Source of the DNA: an uncultured Microbacteriaceae bacterium
GTDB taxonomy: Bacteria > Actinomycetota > Actinomycetes > Actinomycetales > Microbacteriaceae
Reading direction: 5' to 3'
Length of the DNA stretch: 64,000 nucleotides
Assembly: GCA_947487835.1 (NCBI GenBank)
Contig: CANKXX010000002.1
Location: 372,001-436,000 of the forward strand
The translations under genes and the position numbers were made by a program. The notes beneath the pieces are model-generated. The model was not told where the DNA came from, searched no databases, and saw nothing but the letters and a program-made list of their open reading frames with translations. Of the stretch, positions 45,697 through 53,802 are shown piece by piece; position 1 is the stretch's first letter; each line of letters opens with the position of its first letter.

Positions 45697-46902
45697 TCAG
45701 GCGCGCACGAGGTCGCTCGCCTCGACCGCCCGGAAGTCGGTCTCCGGCTCGGTGCCGTTCAGCAGGTAGTCGCCGATGGCGGCCTGGCGGAAGATCGCGG
45801 GGTTGTGCGACGCGATGGTCCTCGCGTTCCGCCAGTGCCGGTCGAAGCCGGCCTCGCTGAGCACGGCGGACGCGCCGCCCACCTCGAAGAGCCGCGAGGT
45901 GACGGCGAGGATGTCGGCGACGGCGATCTGCTGGGCCTGGAACTGGCGCACCTGCAGGCGCACGTAGTCCGCGGTCCGCTCCCGCTCGTCGGCGTGGGCG
46001 CGGTCGCGCACCCCCGCATAGTCCCGGGCGACGTCGCGCACGAGCGCCTCGACCGCCGAGACCCGGCTGGAGAGCTCGCCGACGACGGTCTGCACGCGCG
46101 GGTCGTGCCGCGGGGCGCTCTCGCCCGCGATGCCGAACGACCGCGACCGTCCGCGCACGAACGCCAGCGTCTCCTCGAGCGCGGTCAGCCCGATCCCGGC
46201 CATCGTCGCCTGCAGGAGGAGGTGCAGCACGAGGCGGAAGTCGAGCGTGTACCAGTCGGGCTCCTGGCGGATGCGGTACACGTTCTCGTCCGCGAGCGCG
46301 ACGTCGGCGAACACCGTCGTGCCGCTGGCGGTGAGCCGCTGCCCGAACCCGGTCCAGTCGTCGTGCACCTCGACGCCGTCCGCCGCGGTCGGCACGACGG
46401 CGCCGTAGCGCTCCCCGGACTCGTCGAGCGCGCCCGTCCAGGTGTAGTCGGCGTAGAGCGTGCCGGTCGTGTAGAACTTGCGGCCCGACAGCCGCCAGGA
46501 GCCGTCGACCCGCCGCAGGCGGGCGTCCGTCGTGGTGGTCGCGCCCCTCTCGGCCTGCGCGTTGCCGAACACGGCCCCGTCGCCCGCCCTCCTCAGCCAC
46601 TCCCGGTCGCGCTCCGTCCCGCCGACGAGGAACCGCTCGACGAGGGCGAAGTGACCCCGCAGGGCCTGCGGCAGGTTGGGGTCGGCTGCCGCGAGCTCGA
46701 TGAGCAGGTCGAACAGCTCGGGCAGCGTCGCGCCCGCGCCGCCCATTTCCGTGGGGACCCGCATCGCGGTGACGCCGGAGCGGACCAGCGCGGCGATCTC
46801 CGGATGGAGCAGCCGCCGGTCGCGCTCGCGCCCCACGGCGTCCCTGCCGACCTCGGCGATGACCGAGCGGAACCGGTCGAGGGTGTCCCGGTCGAGGCTC
46901 AT
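45697..46902 (-). CDS. acyl-CoA dehydrogenase-fold monooxygenase (SfnB/DszC type)
   Basis: A 401-residue flavoprotein of the acyl-CoA dehydrogenase superfamily, in the branch of reduced-flavin monooxygenases and sulfur-acquisition oxidoreductases. N-terminal helices lead to RVPTEMGGAGATLPELFDL; the middle beta domain has WRLSGRKFYTTGTLYADYTW; the C-terminal helices end in EVGGASAVLSEAGFDRHWRNARTIASHNP, the usual flavin contact region. The catalytic Glu of true acyl-CoA dehydrogenases is not evident. Its start overlaps the monooxygenase stop as ATGA, and it is the last gene of the six-gene operon. It probably oxidises the sulfur or another heteroatom of an imported compound. Confidence 0.85.
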   Translation of the reverse strand: MSLDRDTLDRFRSVIAEVGRDAVGRERDRRLLHPEIAALVRSGVTAMRVPTEMGGAGATLPELFDLLIELAAADPNLPQALRGHFALVERFLVGGTERDREWLRRAGDGAVFGNAQAERGATTTTDARLRRVDGSWRLSGRKFYTTGTLYADYTWTGALDESGERYGAVVPTAADGVEVHDDWTGFGQRLTASGTTVFADVALADENVYRIRQEPDWYTLDFRLVLHLLLQATMAGIGLTALEETLAFVRGRSRSFGIAGESAPRHDPRVQTVVGELSSRVSAVEALVRDVARDYAGVRDRAHADERERTADYVRLQVRQFQAQQIAVADILAVTSRLFEVGGASAVLSEAGFDRHWRNARTIASHNPAIFRQAAIGDYLLNGTEPETDFRAVEASDLVRA

Positions 46903-48323
46903 CGGGCGACGACCTCGCGGAACGCGTTGCGGTGGGCCCGCGCGGGATGCTCGTCAGGCAGCTGGTCCCGGCCGAACAGCTTGCGGCGGAGCGTTCCCGG
47001 CGTGTACTCGCGCTGGGCGAGGCCGCGGTCCTGCAGCACGGGGACCACCTCGTCCACGAACTCCTCGAAGCTGCCGGGGAGCACCCAGTTCATGACGTTG
47101 ATGCCGTCGACGCCCGCGTCCCGCCACTCGGCGAGGCGGTCGGCGATCTGCTCGGGCGTGCCGACGACCCGCCCGCGCAGGCGGGCGGCGAGGGTGGCGA
47201 GGTCGCGCACCCGGGGGTCGGGGTCCGGCGAGAGCTCGCGCATCCAGCGCAGGTGGCTCACGTTCGTCCTCGTCGAGAGCTCGGAGAGCGGCGTGTCCGG
47301 GTCGAGTGGCTCCCCGGTCTCGGGATCGAACGCGAGGTTGCTGTGCAGGAGGAACCCGTCGCTGGAGAGGTACTCGTCCAGCTCGGCCTCCTTGCGCCTG
47401 GCCTCGTGCTCCGTGCCGCCGATCACGAACGCCTGACCGAGGAAGAACGCCAGATCGGCCGGGTCCCGCCCGGCGCCCGCCACCTTAGCCCGCGTCTCCT
47501 CGATGAGGGCGCGGGTCTTGTCGAGGCCGGAGGTGAGGATGAACTGCCCCTCGGCGTGCCGTGCGGCGAAGGCGCTGCCCGCGGGCGACGAGCCCGCCTG
47601 GAAGATGACCGGGGTGCGCTGCGGCGAGGGCGGGCTCTGGTGCGGGCCGGCGACCCGGTAGCGCTCGCCGTCGTGGTCGATGCGGTGGATGGCCCGCGCG
47701 TCCGCGTAGACGGCGTCCTCCCGGTGCCCGACGGCCTTGTCGACGACGAGCGCGTCGTCGTCCCAGGAGCCCTCCCACAGCTTGTAGACCACCTCGAGGT
47801 ACTCCTCGGCCCAGCGGTATCGCTCGTCGTGCTCCTCGAGGCCGTCCGCGCCGAAGTTGCGCGCGGCGCTCTCCTGCGCGCTCGTGACGACGTTCCAGCC
47901 CACGCGGCCGCCGGAGAGGTGGTCGAGGGTCGAGATCCGGCGGGCGAACTCGAACGGGTGGGCCTGCAGCACGGACGAGGTGAACACGAGGCCGAGGTGC
48001 TCGGTGACGGCGGCCAGGGCGCCGAGCAGCACCGACGGGTCGTTGCTCGGGAACTGGAGCCCCTCCCGAGCGTTCACGGCGTAGTCGCCGCGCGCCGGCC
48101 CGTACAGGCCGAGCACGTCGGCGAAGAAGATCGCGTCGAACCGGCCGCGCTCGAGGGTGCGCGCGAGGTCGGTCCACAGGCGGAGCGACGTGAACTCGTG
48201 CTGGCGGGCGTCCGGGTGGCGCCAGAGGCCGTGCTGGATGTGGGAGTTCGTGTTCATGACGAACGCGGAGAGGCGCAGCGGGCGCTGCCCCCGGTCGCGG
48301 GCGTCGTCGGAACCGGCTGTCAT
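46899..48323 (-). CDS. LLM class flavin-dependent monooxygenase (NtaA/SnaA/DszA family)
   Basis: A 474-residue bacterial luciferase-like monooxygenase that uses FMNH2 made by a separate reductase. Family landmarks are SAFVMNTNSHIQHGLWRHPD, FDAIFFADVLGLYG, TSSVLQAHPFEFARRISTLD, GRVGWNVVTS, NFGADGLEEHDERY and VIFQAGSSPAGSAFAARHA. Relatives cleave nitrilotriacetate, EDTA, dimethyl sulfide or dibenzothiophene sulfone; the substrate here is open. The start ATG at 48323 overlaps the stop of the ATPase gene as ATGA, so it belongs to the transporter operon. The window has one flavin reductase gene, 44 kb away. Confidence 0.92.
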   Translation of the reverse strand: MTAGSDDARDRGQRPLRLSAFVMNTNSHIQHGLWRHPDARQHEFTSLRLWTDLARTLERGRFDAIFFADVLGLYGPARGDYAVNAREGLQFPSNDPSVLLGALAAVTEHLGLVFTSSVLQAHPFEFARRISTLDHLSGGRVGWNVVTSAQESAARNFGADGLEEHDERYRWAEEYLEVVYKLWEGSWDDDALVVDKAVGHREDAVYADARAIHRIDHDGERYRVAGPHQSPPSPQRTPVIFQAGSSPAGSAFAARHAEGQFILTSGLDKTRALIEETRAKVAGAGRDPADLAFFLGQAFVIGGTEHEARRKEAELDEYLSSDGFLLHSNLAFDPETGEPLDPDTPLSELSTRTNVSHLRWMRELSPDPDPRVRDLATLAARLRGRVVGTPEQIADRLAEWRDAGVDGINVMNWVLPGSFEEFVDEVVPVLQDRGLAQREYTPGTLRRKLFGRDQLPDEHPARAHRNAFREVVAR

Positions 48324-50107
48324 CGTGGTGATGCTCCCTCTGTCGGTACTGTCTGGGCTGTCGGTGCTGTCTGGGCGTTCGGTGCTGTCGGTGCTGTCGG
48401 TGCTGTCTGGGCGTTCGGTGCTGTCCGTGTCGGCGATCCGGTGCCGGCGAGGAGCCGGTGGCCGGGGATGGCGTCCAGCAGTTCGCGGACGTAGTCGGTG
48501 CGCGGCGCGGTGAAGATCTCCCGCGCGCTGCCCTGCTCCACGACCCGGCCGGCGCGCAGCACGACCACGTGGTGGGCGAGCCGGCGCACGGTCGACAGGT
48601 CGTGCGAGATGAACAGGTACGAGACCCCGAACTGGCGCTGCAGGCGCTCGATGAGCTGCAGCACGCGCTCCTGGGTGATGACGTCGAGCGCGCTGAGCGC
48701 CTCGTCGAGCACCACGACGGAGCTGTTGGGCGCGAGCGACCGGGCGATCGCGACGCGCTGGCGCTGCCCGCCGGACAGCTCGCCCGGCCGCTTGTCGATC
48801 GTGCCCTCGGGGAGGGCGACGGCGTCGAGCAGCTCCTGCACCCGCGCGCGGCGCTCGCCGGCCGGGTAGAGCCCCATGGCCGCGAGCGGCTCGGCGACGA
48901 TCCGGCCCACCGTCCACCGCGGGTCGAGGGCGGAGTCGGGGTTCTGGTAGACCAGCTGCACCGTCCGCCAGAGCGTGAGGCGGTCCCGGCCCTGGACGGC
49001 GGTCACATCCCGGCCGCCCACGCGGACCTCGCCGGAGGTGGGGTCGACGAGGCGGAGGATCATCCGCGCCGTCGTCGACTTGCCGGAGCCGGACTCGCCG
49101 ACGAGGGCCACGGTGCGGCCCGCGGGCACGGCGAACGAGACGTCGTCCACCGCCAGGGTCGCGTCCGCGCCGCGGCGGCCGGCGAAGGACCGGGTCAGCC
49201 CGCGCACCTCGAGCGCGGGTGGGGCGGTGCCGGTGCCGGGGGCGGTGCCGGCGCCGGCGTCCGTCTCGTCGGCGGCGTCGGCCGGCGGCAGGGCGGACTG
49301 CGTCGCGCGGGCGTGCGCGATCAGCTCGCGGGTGTAGCCGACCCGGGCGTCGTCGACGATCTCGGACACCTGCGCGTCGTCGACGAGGCGGCCGCGCTGC
49401 AGCACGAGCGCGCGGGAGGCGTGGTCCGTGGCGAGGGCGAGGTCGTGCGTGACGAAGAGGACGCTCGAGCCGTGCTCGCGGGCGAGCCGGTCGAAGACGC
49501 GCAGGATCTGCTTCTGCACCGTAACGTCGAGGGCGGAGGTGGGCTCGTCCGCGACCAGGAGGGCGGGGTTCAGGCCGAAGGCGATCGCGATCAGGATGCG
49601 CTGCTTCAACCCGCCCGAGAGCTCGTGCGGGTACTGCGTGAGGCGGTCCGCCGCCCGGCTGACCTCGGCGACCTCGAGCAGCTCGATCGCCTTGGCGCGT
49701 CGCTCGGCACGCCCGAGGCGCTCGCCGCGGATCGCGAAGATCTCGGCCACCTGGTCGCCGATGGTGAGCACCGGGGTCAGGCTCGCGCCCGGATCCTGCG
49801 GGATCAGGCCGACCTTGCGGCCGCGGATCCTGCTCCAGCGCGACTCGGTGAGGCGCGTGACGTCGGTGCCGTCCACCAGGATGCGCCCGGACGCGATGGT
49901 CGCGGTCCGCGGCAGCAGGCCGGTCACCGCGCCCGCGATGGTCGTCTTGCCTGAGCCCGACTCGCCCACCAGCGCGACGATCTCGCCCTGGCCGATGGAG
50001 AAGGACACGTCGTCGAGGGCGCGCACCCGCTGTCGCCCGAGCCGGTAGTCGAGCGAGACGCCGTCGAGCTGCAGGGCAGGGGCGGCGCTCGTCGTGGTGT
50101 CAGGCAC
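48320..50107 (-). CDS. dipeptide/opine/nickel-type ABC transporter, double ATP-binding protein
   Basis: A 595-residue fusion of two ATPase domains that drives the two-permease importer downstream of the binding protein. Domain 1 (about 10-265) has Walker [10 protein letters not shown], signature LSGGLKQR and Walker B ALLVADEP. Domain 2 (about 300-550) has [17 protein letters not shown] and SVVVLDEA. The usual linker is Ala/Gly/Thr-rich. The C-terminus ends in a repeated Thr-Ala-Pro tail that is not part of the family fold. The start is a GTG at 50107, eight bases inside the preceding permease gene. Confidence 0.94.
   Translation of the reverse strand: MPDTTTSAAPALQLDGVSLDYRLGRQRVRALDDVSFSIGQGEIVALVGESGSGKTTIAGAVTGLLPRTATIASGRILVDGTDVTRLTESRWSRIRGRKVGLIPQDPGASLTPVLTIGDQVAEIFAIRGERLGRAERRAKAIELLEVAEVSRAADRLTQYPHELSGGLKQRILIAIAFGLNPALLVADEPTSALDVTVQKQILRVFDRLAREHGSSVLFVTHDLALATDHASRALVLQRGRLVDDAQVSEIVDDARVGYTRELIAHARATQSALPPADAADETDAGAGTAPGTGTAPPALEVRGLTRSFAGRRGADATLAVDDVSFAVPAGRTVALVGESGSGKSTTARMILRLVDPTSGEVRVGGRDVTAVQGRDRLTLWRTVQLVYQNPDSALDPRWTVGRIVAEPLAAMGLYPAGERRARVQELLDAVALPEGTIDKRPGELSGGQRQRVAIARSLAPNSSVVVLDEALSALDVITQERVLQLIERLQRQFGVSYLFISHDLSTVRRLAHHVVVLRAGRVVEQGSAREIFTAPRTDYVRELLDAIPGHRLLAGTGSPTRTAPNAQTAPTAPTAPNAQTAPTAQTVPTEGASPR
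48335..48424 (-). repeat. 18-base coding minisatellite at the end of the ABC ATPase gene
   Basis: Five 18-base units encode hexapeptides [24 protein letters not shown] and TVPTEG at residues 562-591 of the ATPase. The units are nearly identical at the DNA level, so recent expansion by slippage is likely. The tail lies beyond the second nucleotide-binding domain and should be flexible. Confidence 0.85.
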
Positions 50108-50954
50108 GGGTCGCCTTTCCGAGGTAGCGGCCGAGCACGCCGAGCGCGACGACGACGAGCAGCACGAACGTGCCGGGCAGGGATGTCATCCACCAGGCGT
50201 TGGCGAGGTAGTTGCGCCCCTCCGCGATGATGAGCCCCCACTCCGGCGTGGGGGGAGGGGTGCCGAACCCGAGGTAGCCGAGGGCGGACACGGCGAGGAC
50301 CGCCGCGCCGAAGTCCACGACGGCGAGGGCGATAAGCGCCCCGCTCGCACCGGGCAGGATGTGCCCGAAGAGCTGGCGGAAGTAGCCCGCGCCGGCGAGC
50401 TTGCTCGCCTCCACGTAGTCGAGGGCACGCACCCGCAGCACCTCGGCGCGGGTGACCCGGGCGAACAGCACGATCGAGCCGATCCCGACGCCGACGCCGA
50501 GGGACACCGGCCCGGCGCCGTACGCCGCGACCACGAACAGGGCGACCATGAACGCCGGCAGCGCGATCAGCGCATCGATCACGCGCATGCTGATCGCGTC
50601 GGCCCACGGTCCGAGAGTCGAGGAGGCGAGACCGATCGCCGTGCCCAGGGCGAGCCCCACCAGCACGGCGAGGCCCGCGGTCAGCGCGGTCTGCGTCGTG
50701 CCGTGGATCACCCGGGCCAGAACGTCGCGGCCGAGGTGGTCGGTGCCGAAGGGGTGGGCGACGCTGGGCGCGAGGAACACCTCGGCGGAATCGCCGACGA
50801 GCGGGTCGTACCCGGTGAAGAGCCCGGGCACGGCGAGCCAGGCGACCAGCACGAGCACCAGGAGCGCGGACAGCGCGGTCGCCGGGCCGGGCAGGGGGAG
50901 CTCGCCCACGCCGCGCGGCACCCGCACGGCGGGGAGGGATCGGCTAAGCGCCAA
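50100..50954 (-). CDS. ABC transporter permease (DppC type)
   Basis: A 284-residue inner-membrane permease with about six helices. It has the N-terminal helix and HPFGTDHLGRDVLARVIHG typical of DppC/OppC proteins, and the cytosolic EAA loop DYVEASKLAGAGYFRQLFGH, which contacts the ATPase. The start appears to be a TTG at 50954 that overlaps the end of the first permease gene by 11 bases, with GAGAGGGG upstream. Confidence 0.92.
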   Translation of the reverse strand: MALSRSLPAVRVPRGVGELPLPGPATALSALLVLVLVAWLAVPGLFTGYDPLVGDSAEVFLAPSVAHPFGTDHLGRDVLARVIHGTTQTALTAGLAVLVGLALGTAIGLASSTLGPWADAISMRVIDALIALPAFMVALFVVAAYGAGPVSLGVGVGIGSIVLFARVTRAEVLRVRALDYVEASKLAGAGYFRQLFGHILPGASGALIALAVVDFGAAVLAVSALGYLGFGTPPPTPEWGLIIAEGRNYLANAWWMTSLPGTFVLLVVVALGVLGRYLGKATRA

Positions 50955-51903
50955 GGCGGGACACCCCTCTCGTTCCCACGCTGCGCAGGACCCGCGGGTC
51001 GAGGAGCGGGGTGATCAGATCGACGACGAGCGCGGCGACGACCACGACGAGGGTCGTGAGGAACACCAGGCCCTGGACCAGTGGCACGTCCTGCGCGATC
51101 ACGGCGCGGAGCAGCACGGAGCCGAGGCCCGGGCGGGCGAAGACGGTCTCGGTGATGACGGATCCGGCGATGAGCACGCCGAGGGTCGTGCCGATGACCG
51201 CCGTGGTCGCCCCGAGCGACGAGCGGAACACATGGTGCCAGAACACCCGCATCGGGCGCGCGCCCTTGGCCCGCGCGGTCTTCACGAAGGCGAGCTCGGA
51301 CGCCTGCTCGACCCCGGTGAGCAGCACCTGCGCGATGGGGGCCGACACCGGGATGGCCAGCACGAGCGCGGGGATGAGCAGCGACAGCAGCGAGCCGTCG
51401 GGGAACAGCGAGAGGATGCGCAGCTGGAACGAGAACACCTGGAGCACCACGATGCCGAGCCAGAACACGGGGATCGAGCTGAACAGGGAGGGCGCCGCGA
51501 CGATGATCGCGCGCAGCCGCGGCGAGTCGACGAGGAACGCCACCGCGCTGATCGCGATCGCGATGAGCACGCTGAGCAGCAGGCCGGTCGAGGCGAGCGC
51601 GAGGGTGCTGCCGACGACGCTGCCGATCCGCTCGAGCACGGACTGGCCGGTCGAGAGCGAAAAGCCGAATTCGCCGCGCAGCAGGTTGCCGAGCTGCAGG
51701 GCGTACTGCTCGAACCAGGGCCGGTCGTAGCCGTACAGCGCGCTCACGCGGTCGATGAGCTCCTGGTCGGCGCCGGCGTCGCTCGCGAGGAAGATCGTCA
51801 CCGGGTCGGACGGCAGGGTCTGGATGAGGACGAACACGATCGTGTAAGTGATCCAGAGCACGACCAGCGCCTGCCCGGCCCGGGACGCGAGATAGCGCAG
51901 CAT
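50944..51903 (-). CDS. ABC transporter permease (DppB type)
   Basis: A 319-residue permease of the DppB/OppB type. The first helix LVVLWITYTIVFVLIQTLP and the long periplasmic segment with LPSDPVTIFLA are typical. The EAA loop is FVKTARAKGARPMRVFWHH, and TETVFARPGLGSVLLRAVIAQDVP is the conserved C-terminal region. It starts eight bases after the stop of the binding protein gene. Confidence 0.93.
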   Translation of the reverse strand: MLRYLASRAGQALVVLWITYTIVFVLIQTLPSDPVTIFLASDAGADQELIDRVSALYGYDRPWFEQYALQLGNLLRGEFGFSLSTGQSVLERIGSVVGSTLALASTGLLLSVLIAIAISAVAFLVDSPRLRAIIVAAPSLFSSIPVFWLGIVVLQVFSFQLRILSLFPDGSLLSLLIPALVLAIPVSAPIAQVLLTGVEQASELAFVKTARAKGARPMRVFWHHVFRSSLGATTAVIGTTLGVLIAGSVITETVFARPGLGSVLLRAVIAQDVPLVQGLVFLTTLVVVVAALVVDLITPLLDPRVLRSVGTRGVSRLGA

Positions 51904-51911
51904 CGGGGGGA

Positions 51912-53561
51912 TCAGTCCTCGACCCAGGCTTCCTGGAGCAGTGGGGCGGTCCCGCCGTCGAAGGAGATGTGGACGCCCTTCCCGACGGCGTGCACCTGCA
52001 CCTCGTCCCACAGGGGCACGAGCAGGTTCGTCCCGAGCACGAGCCGCTCCTGGATGTCGGCGAGCACGGCCTCGCGCTCGCTCGGCTCGGTCGCGGCGCG
52101 CTCGGTGGCGAAGAGCGCGTTCAGCTCGTCGTCGGAGACGTAGGTGTTGGTGTTGCCCGCCGCGCTGAACAGCGGGCCGAGGCCGCCGAGGTAGAACTGC
52201 CGCGAGCCGATGATCGGGTAGGCGGGGTCGCCGAGCGCGGTGGCGAGGATCGCGCTGTCGCCGGCGTTGTTGGTCAGCTCGACGCCGATCTTGCGCCACT
52301 CGGACTCGATGAACTCGAACGCGGGCTTGATGACCACGCTGCGCGGGCTCGCGGCGATGGAGACCCGCAGCCGCTGGCCGTCCTTCTCGCGGATGCCGTC
52401 GCTGCCGACCGTCCAGCCGGCCTCGTCGAGCAGGCGCTCGGCCTCCTCCGCGTCGTAGGCGAACTCGTCGCTCAGGTCGACGAAGCCCGGGGCGGAGCGG
52501 TTGAGCACGGAGCCCGACAGCGGATAGCGCTCGCTGAGGACGGTGGACTTCAGGGCCTCGCGGTCGAAGCCGATCTGCAGCGCCCGGCGCACGTTCTGGT
52601 CGGACACGACGGGCGCGCCGCCGCGGAAGGCGGCCCAGTTCGCGGTCAGCTCGGGCGCCTCGGCGACGGCGAGTTCGATGCCCGACGCGGTGGCGCTCGC
52701 CTCATCGCTCGGCTGCACGCCGCGGGAGACGTCCGCCTGCCCGGAGGCGACGGCGCCGACTCTGAGGCCGACCTCGGGGATGGCGCGGAAGACGACCTCG
52801 TCGAGGTGCGCGGCGCCCTCGTTCGTGGAGATGGACGACGGCCACGCGTAGTCGTCGCGCTTGGTGAAGACGAGTTCCTGGTCGGGCACCTGCGACTCGA
52901 AGACGAAGGGGCCGGACGCGACGATCTTGCTGATGTCGGCCTGACCGGCGTAGTCGAGGGCGAGCGTCGCGGGGGAGAGCAGGCTCGCGGTGGCGGCCGC
53001 CGTGGCCTTCAGGAAGTCGGCGTTCGGCTCGGACAGCCGCACGACGACGGTGTCCTCCGCGGTGACCTCCGAGCTCACGTAGCCGATGAAGTCGCGGTTT
53101 TTCACGATCTTCTTCGCGTCGTCGCCGAGGCCGAGCTGGTCGAGGTTCGCCTTCACGGCGGCCGCGTCGAGCGGGGTGCCGTCCGAGAACGTGACGCCCG
53201 GGCGGATGGTGAAGGCGAACTCCGTGTTGTCCTCGTTCACCGTCCACTCGGAGGCGATCCACGGCACGACCTCGCCCGTCTCCGGGTCGAAGGCCGTCAG
53301 CCGGTCCGCGATGTTCCGGAACACGTTCGACTGCGTGTAGTTGAACGCCTTCTGCACCTGGAAGTCCGTCTGCAGCTCGATGTCCGCGAAGACGAGCGAG
53401 CCGCCCTCCACGGGGGTGCCGGACAGGGTCGACGCGCCTGCGCCGGCGTCGGCACCGCCGCCGGAGGCAGCGGGGGCGGCGCAGCCGGCGAGCACCCCGG
53501 CCAGGAGCGCAGCCGCGCCGGCGGTGGCGGCGAGGCGGGTGCGTACGCGGTGGAACGACAT
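51912..53561 (-). CDS. ABC transporter substrate-binding lipoprotein, family 5
   Basis: A 549-residue extracytoplasmic solute-binding protein. The lipobox LAGC places the lipidated cysteine at C27. The family-5 fold is shown by NIADRLTAFDPETGEVVPW, EWTVNEDNTEFAFTIRPGVTF and SDGTPLDAAAVKANLDQLG. Family 5 binds peptides, opines, nickel chelates and other small solutes; the ligand cannot be read from sequence. It is the first gene of the operon and so likely sets its name and control. It is divergent from dxs across a 241-base gap in which a possible -10 (TAGGTT, minus strand) lies near 53606. Confidence 0.93.
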   Translation of the reverse strand: MSFHRVRTRLAATAGAAALLAGVLAGCAAPAASGGGADAGAGASTLSGTPVEGGSLVFADIELQTDFQVQKAFNYTQSNVFRNIADRLTAFDPETGEVVPWIASEWTVNEDNTEFAFTIRPGVTFSDGTPLDAAAVKANLDQLGLGDDAKKIVKNRDFIGYVSSEVTAEDTVVVRLSEPNADFLKATAAATASLLSPATLALDYAGQADISKIVASGPFVFESQVPDQELVFTKRDDYAWPSSISTNEGAAHLDEVVFRAIPEVGLRVGAVASGQADVSRGVQPSDEASATASGIELAVAEAPELTANWAAFRGGAPVVSDQNVRRALQIGFDREALKSTVLSERYPLSGSVLNRSAPGFVDLSDEFAYDAEEAERLLDEAGWTVGSDGIREKDGQRLRVSIAASPRSVVIKPAFEFIESEWRKIGVELTNNAGDSAILATALGDPAYPIIGSRQFYLGGLGPLFSAAGNTNTYVSDDELNALFATERAATEPSEREAVLADIQERLVLGTNLLVPLWDEVQVHAVGKGVHISFDGGTAPLLQEAWVED

Positions 53562-53751
53562 GGGGACTCCTTGCGGCGTGCGGTCGGTTCGGGCGGGATC
53601 AACCTATGAGCGCGCCCGGCCCCGCACGAACACCGCCGTAACACTGCGCCATGAACGGGGAGGCGTCGGCACCGGGGGCCGCCGTCCGCGCCGTGCCGGG
53701 GCCCAACACGCACGTCCCGCCCCCATTCCGCCGGTTCCAAGGGTCGGTGCG

Positions 53752-53757
53752 TAGACT
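53752..53757 (+). promoter_or_regulatory. candidate -10 element of dxs
   Basis: TAGACT lies 45 bases before the dxs ATG, in the gap divergent from the binding protein gene. No -35 element of good quality was seen. Confidence 0.4.
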
Positions 53758-53802
53758 TCGACCCGGGGCGAGTGGTCCCGGAGGGTGCGAAAGGTGCGCG
53801 GG

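Noticed and set aside
53562-53802. Riboswitch upstream of dxs (a TPP enzyme gene)
   Set aside because: I saw no TPP-box consensus or suitable hairpins in this 241-base gap, and DXS is not usually under such control.
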